The notes: generated from the sequence alone by a model not told the origin. A DNA stretch of 64,000 nucleotides from Jeongeupia chitinilytica (GCF_014652315.1 NZ_BMYO01000009.1:149559-213558); one strand, 5' to 3'; shown: positions 53,065-64,000, counted from the stretch's first letter. Translations and numbers: made by a program.

Positions 53065-53564
53065 AGCCGAACCGTCAACGGCACGGACGCCGTGTCTTGC
53101 TGGCCCTGCTCGCCATGAGCGCACTGCCCATCGTCGCGGCCCAGCTCGTTTACGACCATTGGCGCCCCGCCGGCGGGGAGAGTTTCGGCGAACTGATCGC
53201 CAGCCCGGTCACCGGCAATGCCGCACGCTGGCGGCTTGCCGCCGTTGGCGCCGACGGTTGCGGTGCGCGGACACGCTCGCTGCTGTTCTCGGCTGGCCAA
53301 CTCCAGCGCGCGCAGGGCGAAGCCGCGACCCGAATCGAGACCGCAACCACTGCGCCGTGCGCATCGACAATCACGCTCGGCGACCACCCGCTGCTGACCG
53401 AGGCCGGCCTGTACCTGATCGATCCGAACGGCAACGCCGTCTTGCGTTACCGGCCCGAGCAACTGGCCGATGCCGTCGGCCGGAAGCGCGCGCTGCAGGA
53501 AATCGGCAAGCTGCTCAAGCAGAACCGCGGTCTCGGAGGGAAGGACGCATGGCAAAGCACCTGA
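53061..53564 (+). CDS. Membrane-anchored hypothetical protein of the cox cluster
   Basis: A 167-residue protein with an N-terminal helix (about 11-29) and a periplasmic part. TLGDHPLLTEAGLYLIDPNGNAV resembles the thioredoxin-like proteins found at this position in other oxidase clusters, but no CxxC redox pair is visible. It overlaps SURF1 (ATGA) and ctaA (16 bases). A role in oxidase assembly is inferred only from the location. Confidence 0.72.
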   Translation: MKPNRQRHGRRVLLALLAMSALPIVAAQLVYDHWRPAGGESFGELIASPVTGNAARWRLAAVGADGCGARTRSLLFSAGQLQRAQGEAATRIETATTAPCASTITLGDHPLLTEAGLYLIDPNGNAVLRYRPEQLADAVGRKRALQEIGKLLKQNRGLGGKDAWQST

Positions 53565-54565
53565 ATTTCACCCGTGCGCTGCTGCTCTTGAGCCTGGCGT
53601 GGACGCTGGCCCTGGTCATGCTGGGCGCCTGGGTCCGGCTGCACGACGCCGGGCTGGGCTGCCCAGACTGGCCCGGTTGCTACGGTCGTCTCACGCCGCC
53701 GGAGGCTGCGCATGAAATTGCCCATGCCGAGCGCCATTTCGGTGGCGACGTCGATCCGGACAAGGGCTGGAAGGAAATGATTCACCGCTACGCCGTTGGC
53801 GGTTACGGTCTGCTGCTGCTGCTGACCTGTGTGCAACTGTGGCGCCAGCGCCGCCGGTACGCGCTGCCGGTCTGGCTGGTGCTTGCACCGCTCGCCATTC
53901 TGGTCTTCCAGGCGCTGCTCGGCATGTGGACCGTCACGCTCAAGCTGATGCCCGTCGTCGTGACCACCCATCTGCTCGGCGGGATGAGCCTGATTGCATT
54001 GCTGGCCGCACTGGCTGCACGCACCACCCTGCCGGCACTGCCAACCCGCCGCGGACTCACCGCGCTAGCCGGACTGACCCTGCTGCTCTGCATCGGCCAG
54101 ATCGCGCTGGGCGGCTGGGTCTCCACCAACTATGCGGCACTGGCCTGCGACGGTTTTCCCGCGTGCAGGGGCGGTTTCTCGCCACCGCCGGGTCTGCTCG
54201 AAGCGCTCCGGCCGGATCGCGCACTGGGGTTGACCGCCGACGGGACAGCGCTGAGCATCGATCACCTTGCCGCCATCCACTGGCTGCACCGGCTCGGCGC
54301 ACTGCTGCTGAGTCTGGCCGTCGGGCTGACCGTCTGGCGCGCCTGGCCAGTGGCACCGAAGCACGCCGCACTGCTGATGGCCACGCTGTTGCTGCAAGCC
54401 GCACTGGGCATCGCCAACGTCGAACTCGGCCTGCCGCTGCCGCTGGCTGTCGCCCACAACGGCGGCGCAGCACTGTTGTTGAGCGTACTGACCACCCTTG
54501 TCGTTCGTTGCCGTCAGGAGACCCGCCATGTTGAGCCGCTCGCTCACCTTTCCTTCGCTCGCTGA
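53549..54565 (+). CDS. ctaA: Heme A synthase
   Basis: A 338-residue, eight-helix enzyme that oxidises heme O to heme A. GAWVRLHDAGLGCPDWPGCYG is the N-terminal signature; HRYAVGG, TTHLLGG, IHWLHRLGA and AHNGGAALLL provide the conserved histidines. A paired Cys in ACDGFPACRGG is the usual periplasmic loop. It overlaps ctaB by 38 bases. Confidence 0.95.
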   Translation: MAKHLNFTRALLLLSLAWTLALVMLGAWVRLHDAGLGCPDWPGCYGRLTPPEAAHEIAHAERHFGGDVDPDKGWKEMIHRYAVGGYGLLLLLTCVQLWRQRRRYALPVWLVLAPLAILVFQALLGMWTVTLKLMPVVVTTHLLGGMSLIALLAALAARTTLPALPTRRGLTALAGLTLLLCIGQIALGGWVSTNYAALACDGFPACRGGFSPPPGLLEALRPDRALGLTADGTALSIDHLAAIHWLHRLGALLLSLAVGLTVWRAWPVAPKHAALLMATLLLQAALGIANVELGLPLPLAVAHNGGAALLLSVLTTLVVRCRQETRHVEPLAHLSFAR

Positions 54566-55427
54566 TTTCTGGCAACTCGGCAAACCGCGCGTCGTTGCCC
54601 TGATCGTTTTCTGCGCCGCCGTCGGTATCCTGCTGGCCGCACCGCCACCGGCTGACTGGCCGCGCCTGTTGCTGGCGCTCTGCGGCATCGGCTTGGTCGC
54701 GATGGGCGCAGCCGCAGCCAACTGCCTGTTCGAACGTGATCGTGACGCGGTCATGCGGCGTACCGCGGCCCGTCCGCTGGTGCGGGGGCGGCTGGGCCAG
54801 TTCGAGGCCGCCGGCTACGCCGCAGCGCTGACGGTCGGCGGCCTCTGGCTGCTGCTGCAGTTTGCCAACCCGCTGGCGACCGGACTGACGCTGGCGACAT
54901 TCTTCGGCTATGCGGTGGTCTACACACGCTGGCTCAAGCCGGCGACGCCGCAGAACATCGTCATCGGCGGCGCAGCCGGTGCGATGCCGCCGGTACTGGG
55001 CTGGGCAGCAGTCAGCGGGACGATTCCGGCCGAAGCAGCCGTGCTGTTCCTGATCATCTACACGTGGACGCCACCGCATTTCTGGGCGCTGGCGCTGTAC
55101 CGGCGCGACGACTACGCGCGCGCCGGACTGCCGATGCTGCCGGTCACGCACGGCGCGGCCTTCACACGCCTGTCCATCCTGCTTTATTCATTGATGCTGT
55201 TCGCAGTCACGCTGCTGCCGTTCGTGATCCGGTTGTCCGGCTGGCTCTATCTGGCTGCGGCGCTCTGGCTCAACGCCGGTTTTGCGCTGCGCGCCTGGCG
55301 CTTGTATCGCGCGGACGACGCACAAGGCGATGCACTGGCCCGCGGCCTGTTCCGCTTCTCGATCGCCTACCTCACCTGGCTGTTCGCCGCACTGCTCGCC
55401 GATCGGGTCGTGCAATGGCTCTGGTGA
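54528..55427 (+). CDS. ctaB: Protoheme IX farnesyltransferase (heme O synthase)
   Basis: A 299-residue UbiA-family prenyltransferase adding farnesyl to heme B. WQLGKPRVVALIVFCAAVG, then NCLFERDRDAVMRRTAARPL (the Asp-rich prenyl diphosphate site), and YTWTPPHFWALALYRRDDYA are diagnostic. AGGAG precedes the ATG at 54528. It is the last gene of the oxidase operon and is followed by a strong terminator. Confidence 0.95.
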   Translation: MLSRSLTFPSLADFWQLGKPRVVALIVFCAAVGILLAAPPPADWPRLLLALCGIGLVAMGAAAANCLFERDRDAVMRRTAARPLVRGRLGQFEAAGYAAALTVGGLWLLLQFANPLATGLTLATFFGYAVVYTRWLKPATPQNIVIGGAAGAMPPVLGWAAVSGTIPAEAAVLFLIIYTWTPPHFWALALYRRDDYARAGLPMLPVTHGAAFTRLSILLYSLMLFAVTLLPFVIRLSGWLYLAAALWLNAGFALRAWRLYRADDAQGDALARGLFRFSIAYLTWLFAALLADRVVQWLW

Positions 55428-55437
55428 GCAATCCGCA

Positions 55438-55470
55438 ATAAAAAAAGCGCCCTGCCCGGGCGCTTTTTTT
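55438..55470. terminator. Bidirectional terminator between ctaB and uppP
   Basis: AAAAAAAGCGCCC-TGC-CCGGGCGCTTTTTTT is a near-perfect hairpin with long A/T tracts on both sides, ending both converging transcripts. Confidence 0.9.
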
Positions 55471-55486
55471 CACCTGCCAACCCCGA

Positions 55487-56311
55487 TCAGACCGTCCAGT
55501 CGACGACGCCGGTGTACCAGGTTGCAAGCACGATCAGGCCGAACGCGATCCGGTACCAGGCGAACGGAATGAAGGTATGCGTCGAAATGAAGCGCAGCAG
55601 CGCACGAACCGCGATGAATGCGAACACGAACGCGGCGAAGAAGCCCACGGCAAACACGCCGAAATCGGCCATTTCCAGCGCGTGGCGGTACTTGAGCAGG
55701 CTGTAGATCGACGCCGCACCCAGCGTTGGAATACCGAGGAAGAACGAGAACTCGGTTGCCGCCTTGCGCGACAGGCCGAGGAACAGCCCGCCGATGATCG
55801 TCGCACCGGAACGGCTGGTCCCCGGAATCAGGGCCAGGCACTGGGCAAAACCGACAATCAGCGCATCCTTCAGGCTCAGCTCGTCGACCGTTTGTACCCG
55901 CACCGTGTGCTGACGCTTCTCGGCCCACAGGATGATCAGGCCGCCGACGATGAAGGCCGTCGCAACCGGAATCGGCGCGAACAGGTGCGCCTTGATCGTC
56001 TTGTTCAGCAGCAGCCCGATGATCGCCGCCGGAATGAAGCCGATCACGACGGCCAGCGCCAGATTCCGCGCCGCGCCGGGGCGCACTGCGCCGCTCAGCG
56101 TTTCGCCGATCTTGGCACGGTACTCCCAGACCACCGCGAGCATCGCACCGAGCTGGATGAAGATTTCGTAAACGTCGCGCTTGTCCTTGGCGAGGAAGTT
56201 CAGCAGGTCCCCGGTCAGGATCAGGTGGCCGGTACTCGAAATCGGCAGGAACTCGGTGATCCCTTCGACGGCGCCCATGATCAGCGATTTGAGCAGCAGA
56301 ACGATGTCCAT
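55487..56311 (-). CDS. uppP: Undecaprenyl-diphosphatase
   Basis: A 274-residue, polytopic BacA/UppP phosphatase that recycles undecaprenyl pyrophosphate for cell wall synthesis. GAVEGITEFLPISSTGHLIL and IPGTSRSGATIIGGLFLGLSR contain the two conserved (E/Q)-rich and PGxSRSG active-site motifs. The ATG at 56311 starts directly at the first helix. A terminator on the opposite strand lies in the gap upstream. Confidence 0.96.
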   Translation of the reverse strand: MDIVLLLKSLIMGAVEGITEFLPISSTGHLILTGDLLNFLAKDKRDVYEIFIQLGAMLAVVWEYRAKIGETLSGAVRPGAARNLALAVVIGFIPAAIIGLLLNKTIKAHLFAPIPVATAFIVGGLIILWAEKRQHTVRVQTVDELSLKDALIVGFAQCLALIPGTSRSGATIIGGLFLGLSRKAATEFSFFLGIPTLGAASIYSLLKYRHALEMADFGVFAVGFFAAFVFAFIAVRALLRFISTHTFIPFAWYRIAFGLIVLATWYTGVVDWTV

Positions 56312-56444
56312 ACGGTGGCAATGCCCTTGTGTGCAGGTCGGCAAGAGCGCGCATTATAGCTATCGCAGGTTTAACGAGGGATTAACGGACGGCGTCGACA
56401 GCACGCGCCGCCTGTCGGTCGCAAACAATTTTTCCGTCATGCCG

Positions 56445-56564
56445 GGAACTAGACGCGCCGGCGGGGCTCTGATCCACTATGCGATGGACGTCTAGCGACG
56501 ACGCGCATTTTGCTCATCTCCTCCCTGATATCGGGCGCCGCGACCAAGGCGCCCGTTTTTTTTT
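56445..56564 (+). ncRNA. Candidate small RNA with anti-Shine-Dalgarno stretch
   Basis: The gap between uppP and the DUF721 gene holds a plus-strand terminator (CGGGCGCC at 56532-56539, GGCGCCCG at 56548-56555, then nine T) with no gene upstream on that strand. An inverted repeat CTAGACG (56449-56455) / CGTCTAG (56489-56495) would form a 5' stem-loop. Between them lies an unpaired stretch with TCTCCTCCCT (56517-56526), complementary to ribosome-binding sites. This layout is typical of regulatory RNAs such as the Neisseria sibling sRNAs. The 5' end and promoter are not identified. Confidence 0.45.
56532..56564 (+). terminator. Rho-independent terminator of an unannotated plus-strand transcript
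   Basis: An 8-base-pair GC stem with an 8-base loop and nine consecutive T. Both flanking genes are on the minus strand, so this strong terminator must belong to another transcript. Confidence 0.85.
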
Positions 56565-56606
56565 GCCCGCTTCCGGTATGGCGCCGACAATCAGCGACGG
56601 ACGAAT

Positions 56607-57053
56607 TCAGCGCGTCTTGCGCTGCTGCTGGTGCGCCACCAGCGTCGCCACCGCATCACGGAGTGGCCCGGCGTCCAGCGTATCGGCCAGCTGTTCGAAT
56701 GCCGCACAGGCCGAATCAGAAAGCCGCAAGTCCTTGTTGATTCTCGATTTTTCCTGCTGCAGCGCAACTTGCACCCGCGGACGGATTGCGCTAGCTTGCC
56801 ATCCCGCAGCGTTCAGCGCGTCACGCAGCTGCGGCGCCGCAACACGCAAGCGCGCAGCAGCGGCCGACGAGCGCACGCCGACCAGCAGCACCTGCTCCGG
56901 CCCCCAGGCCACCGACACGCACGACGACGCCAGTTCCTGCGGCACGTGCCGCCGGACGGCGTCGAGCAGATGATTGAGCTCGCTGACCCGCGCGGCCAGG
57001 CGCAACAGCTCGCGGTCATTGCCGACAAAGCCCGAATGGCCGAACAAAGACAT
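56607..57053 (-). CDS. DUF721-type (DciA-like) protein
   Basis: A 148-residue protein with the DUF721 pattern: a helical N-terminal half (LLRLAARVSELNHLLDAVRR) then SVAWGPEQVLLVGVRSSAAAARLRVAAPQL, in which the strand-turn-helix core is recognisable. DUF721 proteins near secA in proteobacteria include relatives of the DnaB loader DciA, but this call is only by similarity. It is divergent from the M23 peptidase gene by 25 bases. Confidence 0.72.
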   Translation of the reverse strand: MSLFGHSGFVGNDRELLRLAARVSELNHLLDAVRRHVPQELASSCVSVAWGPEQVLLVGVRSSAAAARLRVAAPQLRDALNAAGWQASAIRPRVQVALQQEKSRINKDLRLSDSACAAFEQLADTLDAGPLRDAVATLVAHQQQRKTR

Positions 57054-57078
57054 ACCGGACTCCGGATTCAGGGGACAT

Positions 57079-57963
57079 ATGAATATTATTCTGGTTTCCA
57101 GCCGCTTCGCGAGGGCAATTTCGCTCGGTCCGGCCGCCATGGTGCTTACCCTGCTCGGCATGCTCGGCCTCGGCCTGGCCGCCGGTGCAGGGATGACGCT
57201 GCTGGCCCGCAGCGAACGAATCGAACCGCGCTGGCCCCTGGCCCGGCCGGTCCACGCCAATGTCGACGCGCTGGCCGTGCGGCTGGGCGAGCTGCAGGCC
57301 AAACTGACGCGGCTCGACGGCCTCGCCAAGCAGCTCGGCAGTCGCACCGGCATCGACGTCTCACCGTTCCTGTCCGACAAACCGGCGCCACGTGGCGGGC
57401 TGGCCCAGTCCGGCCGCGCCCTCGACGCCGGCGAGCTTGCCCGTCTGCTCGGCGACAGCGACACCCGTGCCGACGCCTACCTCGACCAGTTCTCGCTGGC
57501 GCAACTCCGGCTGGCCGCACCGGCCGGCGACACGCTGCCGACACGGGCGCCGATGGAGAGCGGCCTGCAGTCGTCGAGCTTCGGCTGGCGCCTCGATCCG
57601 TTCACCGGGAGACAGACTTTCCACGAAGGCATCGACTTCGTCGGCCCGATCGGTACGCCCATCCGGGCGGCCGCGGCCGGCAAGGTCGCCTACGCGGCGG
57701 CCCACCCCCAGTATGGTAATATGGTCGAGCTTGATCACGGCTACGGCCTGACCAGCCGCTATGCCCACGCCAGCCGCCTTCTCGTGCAGCCCGGTGACAG
57801 CGTGACGGCCGGCCAGACGATCGCCTTGCTGGGGAGTACCGGGCGCTCCACCGGTCCCCATCTGCATTTCGAGATCCGCTACAAGCAGATTGCACAGAAT
57901 CCCTTGCGTTTTGTCAGTACGACGCAAGATGTGCTCGCAAGTAGTACCGCATCAAGCGACTAG
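57079..57963 (+). CDS. M23-family murein metallopeptidase
   Basis: A 294-residue LytM-domain protein anchored by an N-terminal helix (about 17-42), with a coiled segment (about 60-110) and a C-terminal peptidase domain (about 160-280). SSFGWRLDPFTGRQTFHEGIDF and GSTGRSTGPHLHFEIRY carry the zinc ligands His, Asp and His of active M23 enzymes, so it can probably cut peptidoglycan cross-links. The order DUF721-M23-secA recurs in betaproteobacteria. Confidence 0.92.
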   Translation: MNIILVSSRFARAISLGPAAMVLTLLGMLGLGLAAGAGMTLLARSERIEPRWPLARPVHANVDALAVRLGELQAKLTRLDGLAKQLGSRTGIDVSPFLSDKPAPRGGLAQSGRALDAGELARLLGDSDTRADAYLDQFSLAQLRLAAPAGDTLPTRAPMESGLQSSSFGWRLDPFTGRQTFHEGIDFVGPIGTPIRAAAAGKVAYAAAHPQYGNMVELDHGYGLTSRYAHASRLLVQPGDSVTAGQTIALLGSTGRSTGPHLHFEIRYKQIAQNPLRFVSTTQDVLASSTASSD

Positions 57964-58112
57964 GGATGGATAAACTGCGGCATCGTCCCCACAATTGGGC
58001 GAAGCCTTAAACGACGCAGACGGCGGATGGGGTAACCTGTCCGCCGTTCTCGTAACAAAATCACGCCCGCGTGCGCCGCAAGGCTCGCAGCGGAACAGCT
58101 GGTAGCAGGAAA

Positions 58113-60851
<2,739 letters not shown>

Positions 60852-60905
60852 GCCGGCGGGCAGCTTGACGCTGCCCGGCCGCCTTGGCTAATCTGATCGG
60901 CGATT

Positions 60906-60981
<76 letters not shown>

Positions 60982-60983
60982 AT

Positions 60984-61011
60984 AAAAAGCCAGACTTTCG
61001 TCTGGCTTTTT
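60984..61011. terminator. Bidirectional terminator after tRNA-Ala
   Basis: AAAAAGCCAGAC-TTTC-GTCTGGCTTTTT is a perfect hairpin with A/T tracts on both sides. It ends the tRNA transcript and the converging BcsB-like gene. Confidence 0.9.
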
Positions 61012-61025
61012 CATTTGCCCGGCGC

Positions 61026-63188
61026 TCAGGTCTTGGGCTGCTTGCGGAACACGCGGCGCAGCACGACGATCAGTACCAGCAAGGCACCGGCACCGAGGGC
61101 AATCCGGCCCGGTGTCAGCCAGCGCTGCCACCAGGGTTGCAGCTGTGCGGCATCGCTCTCGGCGGCCGCGTGGCTGTCGACCTGCAGGATCAATCCCGCA
61201 TCGCCGATCACTGCCACGTCGCCGCGAGTCAGCCGGTAGGCCTGCTCTGGCGCAGGCGGCGTCTTGCCGATGTTGCGGTAGACGATGCCCAGGAAATCAT
61301 CCTTCTTCGCCACCTCGACCACGGCCAGATGGTCGAGCGTCGCTATGTCCAGCACCGGCGAGCGGTCCTTGCCGTTGATGACCAGATGGCCGTTCGCCAC
61401 CGACGTCAGCTCGGTCCCCTCGACCGGCACGTCCATCGCCAGGAAGGGCGCAGAGAACTTCGGCGCCTGACCGCTCGGCACGACCTGCAGCTGCGCCTGC
61501 TGTGCCGACATCCCCGCTGCGCCGGCGACGCGGATCAGCTGTTGCAGCTGCAGCGGAGCAGCATCGAGCCAGGCGGCAGGCACCGCAACCTGCTGCCGCG
61601 TGCCGAACCCCGCCGTTACACCGACGAAGTCGGCTGCCGGCCTGCCCTTGGCCAGACGCAGATAGCTGCCGGGCAGAATGCTCACCGGATAGCCGATCGG
61701 CTGGTCATGGCAGCGCAGCTGCGTCGGCTGGCGCAGGAAGCTGACCTTGACCTCGTTGCGCGCCGCCAGCACGTGACGCGGGATTTCCGCCCGGATCCAT
61801 TGCGGCTTGCCGTCGGGGTTGAGGTTCGCCGAACCGATCAGGAAGTCGTTGAGGAAAATCGACGCGACCGGTGCTTCGCCGGCAACGTTCGGCGCCGCGG
61901 TGACGTTGATGCCAACCTCGACCGGCAGCCGGTTGTTGCCTGCGACCACCCCCAGATCGAACAGCACGCTGCGGTCGCTGCGGCCGAACACGTCCACGGT
62001 GCCGGCCAGCGTCCCGAAGCGGTTCAACAGCACCATGTCCGCATCGGGAACCGGCTCCGAGGCCGCGCGCACGTTCAGCGCCTTGGCGACCGCGACACTG
62101 CGCCACTGCGTGGCAAACAGGCCCGCGGCCTGAGCCCCGCTCCCCTGCTCGACCACGATCGCCAGATTGCTACCCAGACTCGCCAGCCGGATCGACGGTC
62201 CCTGCGCCAGCGGCACCACCTGCGCGCGCCAAGTCGCGTAGGCATCCGCCGCATCGGGGGCGACGGCCTTCACCTGCTGGCCCAGGGCGTCGAATGCGGC
62301 CTGGACCCGCCGGACCAGCGTGTCGTCACGCACAACGACATCGGCGGCCAGCGGGCCGGCGCTGCCCAAAGCCAGCAATGCGCCCAGTTCGGCATCGCTC
62401 CCCAGCCGGTACGGCCCGTCCCGTTTGGCCAGCGCGGCAAAGGCCGGGATACCGAGCAGACGTTCGGGGACGACCAGCTTCCCCAGATCGATCGTTTCGC
62501 CAATGGCCGGCAGCGCGCGAATCTTCACCCGCTTGCCGCCCTGTTCCAGCGCCAGCCCCAACCGCCATGCCGTATCGAATGCCGGCTGCGACAGCTTGTT
62601 CTGGCTGACCAGCAGCGTCGGCGCCAGCGGCAATGCCGTCCATGCCGTCGCCAGATCGCGCACACCGCGCGGATCGAAGCTGTAGCTCAGCGCCGAATCC
62701 GGTGTAACGCGCAGGACATTGCCCGGAGCACGCTGGTCGGCGCACTCCAGATCCGACAGCACCGACGACCAGGCCAGATCGACCCGCACGAAGCCGTTGC
62801 TGCGCGGAGCGCCGTTGATGGCCAGTTGCTGGGTGAGATCGCCGCGATCGTCGACCAGACGGTTCGACAGCAGCGGATCGCCATCGGCGCTCAACAGCAG
62901 CGACGATCGGCCGCCGTTGCCACGCAGGTAGTTCGCATTGAACTGCAGCGTGGCATTGCGGACTTCCACCGATGCCGGAACCGGCAGGTAGAGGTTGCGC
63001 TGGCTGTCGGCACTGAGGATCAGCGGCGAGGTAATGCCGAGATCCGCCAGGGTGATCCGGCGGACGACGTTCGGCTCGCTGCTCCAGCGGGCAAACTGCT
63101 CGGCCACCGGGCTGGCGGCGTTGGCCGCGGGCAAGGCGCAAGCCAGGGCAAACGCGAGCGCGGAGAGGGTCAGGGGATGCTTGTTCAT
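61026..63188 (-). CDS. BcsB-like exopolysaccharide regulatory protein, orphan
   Basis: A 720-residue exported protein: signal peptide (1-24), a large periplasmic part and one C-terminal transmembrane helix (about 692-712) followed by a basic tail. Two repeats of a beta-rich carbohydrate-binding type sequence can be seen (NLYLPVPASVEVRNATLQF and VASIFLNDFLIGSANL), each with a nearby flavodoxin-like segment. This is the layout of BcsB, which pairs with cellulose synthase BcsA, but identity is weak by eye. No synthase gene is adjacent, so it could serve another polysaccharide. Confidence 0.5.
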   Translation of the reverse strand: MNKHPLTLSALAFALACALPAANAASPVAEQFARWSSEPNVVRRITLADLGITSPLILSADSQRNLYLPVPASVEVRNATLQFNANYLRGNGGRSSLLLSADGDPLLSNRLVDDRGDLTQQLAINGAPRSNGFVRVDLAWSSVLSDLECADQRAPGNVLRVTPDSALSYSFDPRGVRDLATAWTALPLAPTLLVSQNKLSQPAFDTAWRLGLALEQGGKRVKIRALPAIGETIDLGKLVVPERLLGIPAFAALAKRDGPYRLGSDAELGALLALGSAGPLAADVVVRDDTLVRRVQAAFDALGQQVKAVAPDAADAYATWRAQVVPLAQGPSIRLASLGSNLAIVVEQGSGAQAAGLFATQWRSVAVAKALNVRAASEPVPDADMVLLNRFGTLAGTVDVFGRSDRSVLFDLGVVAGNNRLPVEVGINVTAAPNVAGEAPVASIFLNDFLIGSANLNPDGKPQWIRAEIPRHVLAARNEVKVSFLRQPTQLRCHDQPIGYPVSILPGSYLRLAKGRPAADFVGVTAGFGTRQQVAVPAAWLDAAPLQLQQLIRVAGAAGMSAQQAQLQVVPSGQAPKFSAPFLAMDVPVEGTELTSVANGHLVINGKDRSPVLDIATLDHLAVVEVAKKDDFLGIVYRNIGKTPPAPEQAYRLTRGDVAVIGDAGLILQVDSHAAAESDAAQLQPWWQRWLTPGRIALGAGALLVLIVVLRRVFRKQPKT

Positions 63189-63641
63189 GGACGGCGCTTC
63201 TGCAAAAGGTCAGCGGCGTGCCGCAAGGACGGCAGCCAACGGGTGCGGACAGTGCGCAGCGGTGCATTCCGAAACCGGGATGCCGCACAGGCAGAGCCGC
63301 AGCGGTTGTGCAGCAAAACGGCGTATCGAGCGGGTTTGGCCAGCGGCCACGTCGCATCGCTTACTGAATTCACCGTTTTCTGAAAGCTAATACAGCTTAC
63401 AAGCCAAACCAACAAAAAACATCAGGAAAGCCCGTATTCACGAAGAATCGGCGGCAGCGGCCATGCCGCTCACCCGCCCGTTTGCCTGCAGTGGAACGAG
63501 CGTGGCGAAACTCGCGTTTTTCTACGCCAGATCAAAGCGGCGCGGTCGCGACACTGGTAGCCTTGCCGCAGTCTGGCCGAACGCACGCCCGCCAGAGGCA
63601 GTGCTCGACCCGATTGCCCGATGATGACTAGGAGTGATTCC
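63189..63641. other. 453-base gap between the BcsB-like gene and pyk
   Basis: No gene is visible. The part from 63361 to 63430 is AT-rich and probably holds promoters: on the minus strand TTGTTG and TATTAG are spaced 17 bases apart (63387-63415), which fits a sigma-70 promoter for the BcsB-like gene. On the plus strand AGGAG precedes the pyk start by about ten bases. The rest has normal composition with no repeats or hairpins of note. Confidence 0.5.
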
Positions 63642-64000
63642 ATGCCCCGCGGTACCAAGATCGTCGCCACCCTCGGCCCCGCCTCGACCGACCCGGCCGT
63701 CCTCGAACAGCTGATCCGGGCCGGCGCCAACACCGTCCGCGCCATCGCCGACAAGCTCGGCGTCGCCGTCGCCGTCCTCGCCGACCTGCAGGGCCCGAAA
63801 ATCCGCATCGGCAAGTTCGAGAAGAACAAGATCGAGCTGAAGAAGGGCACCCCCTTCATCCTCGACGCCGCCTGCGAACTCGGCAACGCCGAACGCGTCG
63901 GCCTCGACTACAAGGAACTGCCCAACGATGTCGAACCGGGCGCGATCCTGCTGCTCGGCGACGGCGAGATCCAGCTCGAAGTCAACGCGGTCAAGGGCAC
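63642..64000 (+). CDS. pyk: Pyruvate kinase, 3'-truncated, lacking the RLNFSHG segment
   Basis: The first 119 residues of a type II pyruvate kinase, cut by the window edge. RGTKIVATLGPASTDPAVLEQLIRAGAN is the normal start, and VAVLADLQGPKIRIGKFE, ELPNDVEPGAILLLGDGEIQ and the B-domain start follow as expected. The segment that normally follows RAGAN (VVRLNFSHG and about ten more residues) is missing: the sequence goes straight to TVRAIADKLG. That segment contributes the catalytic Arg and the K+ and ATP contacts, so this product should be inactive unless the deletion is a sequencing error. The frame is kept. Confidence 0.85.
   Translation, partial: MPRGTKIVATLGPASTDPAVLEQLIRAGANTVRAIADKLGVAVAVLADLQGPKIRIGKFEKNKIELKKGTPFILDAACELGNAERVGLDYKELPNDVEPGAILLLGDGEIQLEVNAVKG

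Noticed and set aside
60852..60905. Hairpin CGGGCAGC-TTGAC-GCTGCCCG after secA as a terminator
   Set aside because: It lacks a T tract, so it may be an RNA stem or a Rho-dependent end; not strong enough to list as a terminator.

Overview
The window is GC-rich, densely coded chromosomal DNA from a betaproteobacterium, most likely of the Neisseriales (a Chitinibacteraceae-like organism). This placement is inferred from gene content and order: a secreted GH19 chitinase, rlmH close to maf, DUF721/M23 peptidase/secA in a row, the cox-ctaG-DUF2970-coxC-DUF2909-SURF1-ctaA-ctaB order, and an initiator tRNA with the bacterial C1:A72 mismatch. No transposase, phage, plasmid or CRISPR sequence was seen.

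Layout. 0-10 kb: the 3' end of a chemoreceptor gene, a small hydrolase and EAL protein pair, peroxiredoxin, sulfate-binding protein, ferredoxin, a large GGDEF-EAL protein, LPS inner-core genes waaC-waaA, and a GGDEF protein with a degenerate active site. 10-18 kb: cobalamin uptake and salvage, with btuB behind a cobalamin riboswitch, cobT-cobC-cobS facing the other way, and cobU further on in a pair with a LysR gene. A dipeptidase, a GNAT acetyltransferase and an MFS exporter are interspersed. 19-26 kb: GH19 chitinase with two repeat-encoded linkers, two pseudouridine synthases, rlmH, a small beta/gamma-crystallin-like protein, maf and pncB. 26.8-29.1 kb: a chemoreceptor whose C-terminal half is a complete sugar-type solute-binding protein, the most unusual gene here. 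29-37 kb: an Ada-like methyltransferase, then an ABC exporter/LolA-like/outer-membrane protein cluster ending in a LytS/LytTR two-component pair. 37-38 kb: msrB-msrA and tRNA-fMet. 38-46.7 kb: a putrescine degradation (Puu) cluster around the regulator puuR. 46.8-55.4 kb: cytochrome c oxidase structural, assembly and heme A genes. 55.4-61 kb: uppP, a candidate small RNA, DUF721, M23 peptidase, secA and tRNA-Ala. 61-64 kb: an orphan BcsB-like protein and the start of a pyruvate kinase gene that lacks an essential catalytic segment.

How the genes work together. The Puu cluster encodes the gamma-glutamyl route from putrescine to succinate apart from a permease: PuuA, PuuB, PuuC, PuuD, a GABA transaminase and GabD, with PuuR as likely repressor. 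The oxidase cluster encodes an aa3-type enzyme whose subunit II carries its own cytochrome c domain, with copper insertion (CtaG), SURF1 and heme A synthesis (CtaB, CtaA). The cob genes suggest salvage of cobinamide and lower-ligand attachment rather than de novo corrin synthesis, fed by BtuB. Coordinates, motifs and overlaps were read by eye. Family assignments come from remembered motifs and have not been tested by database search.
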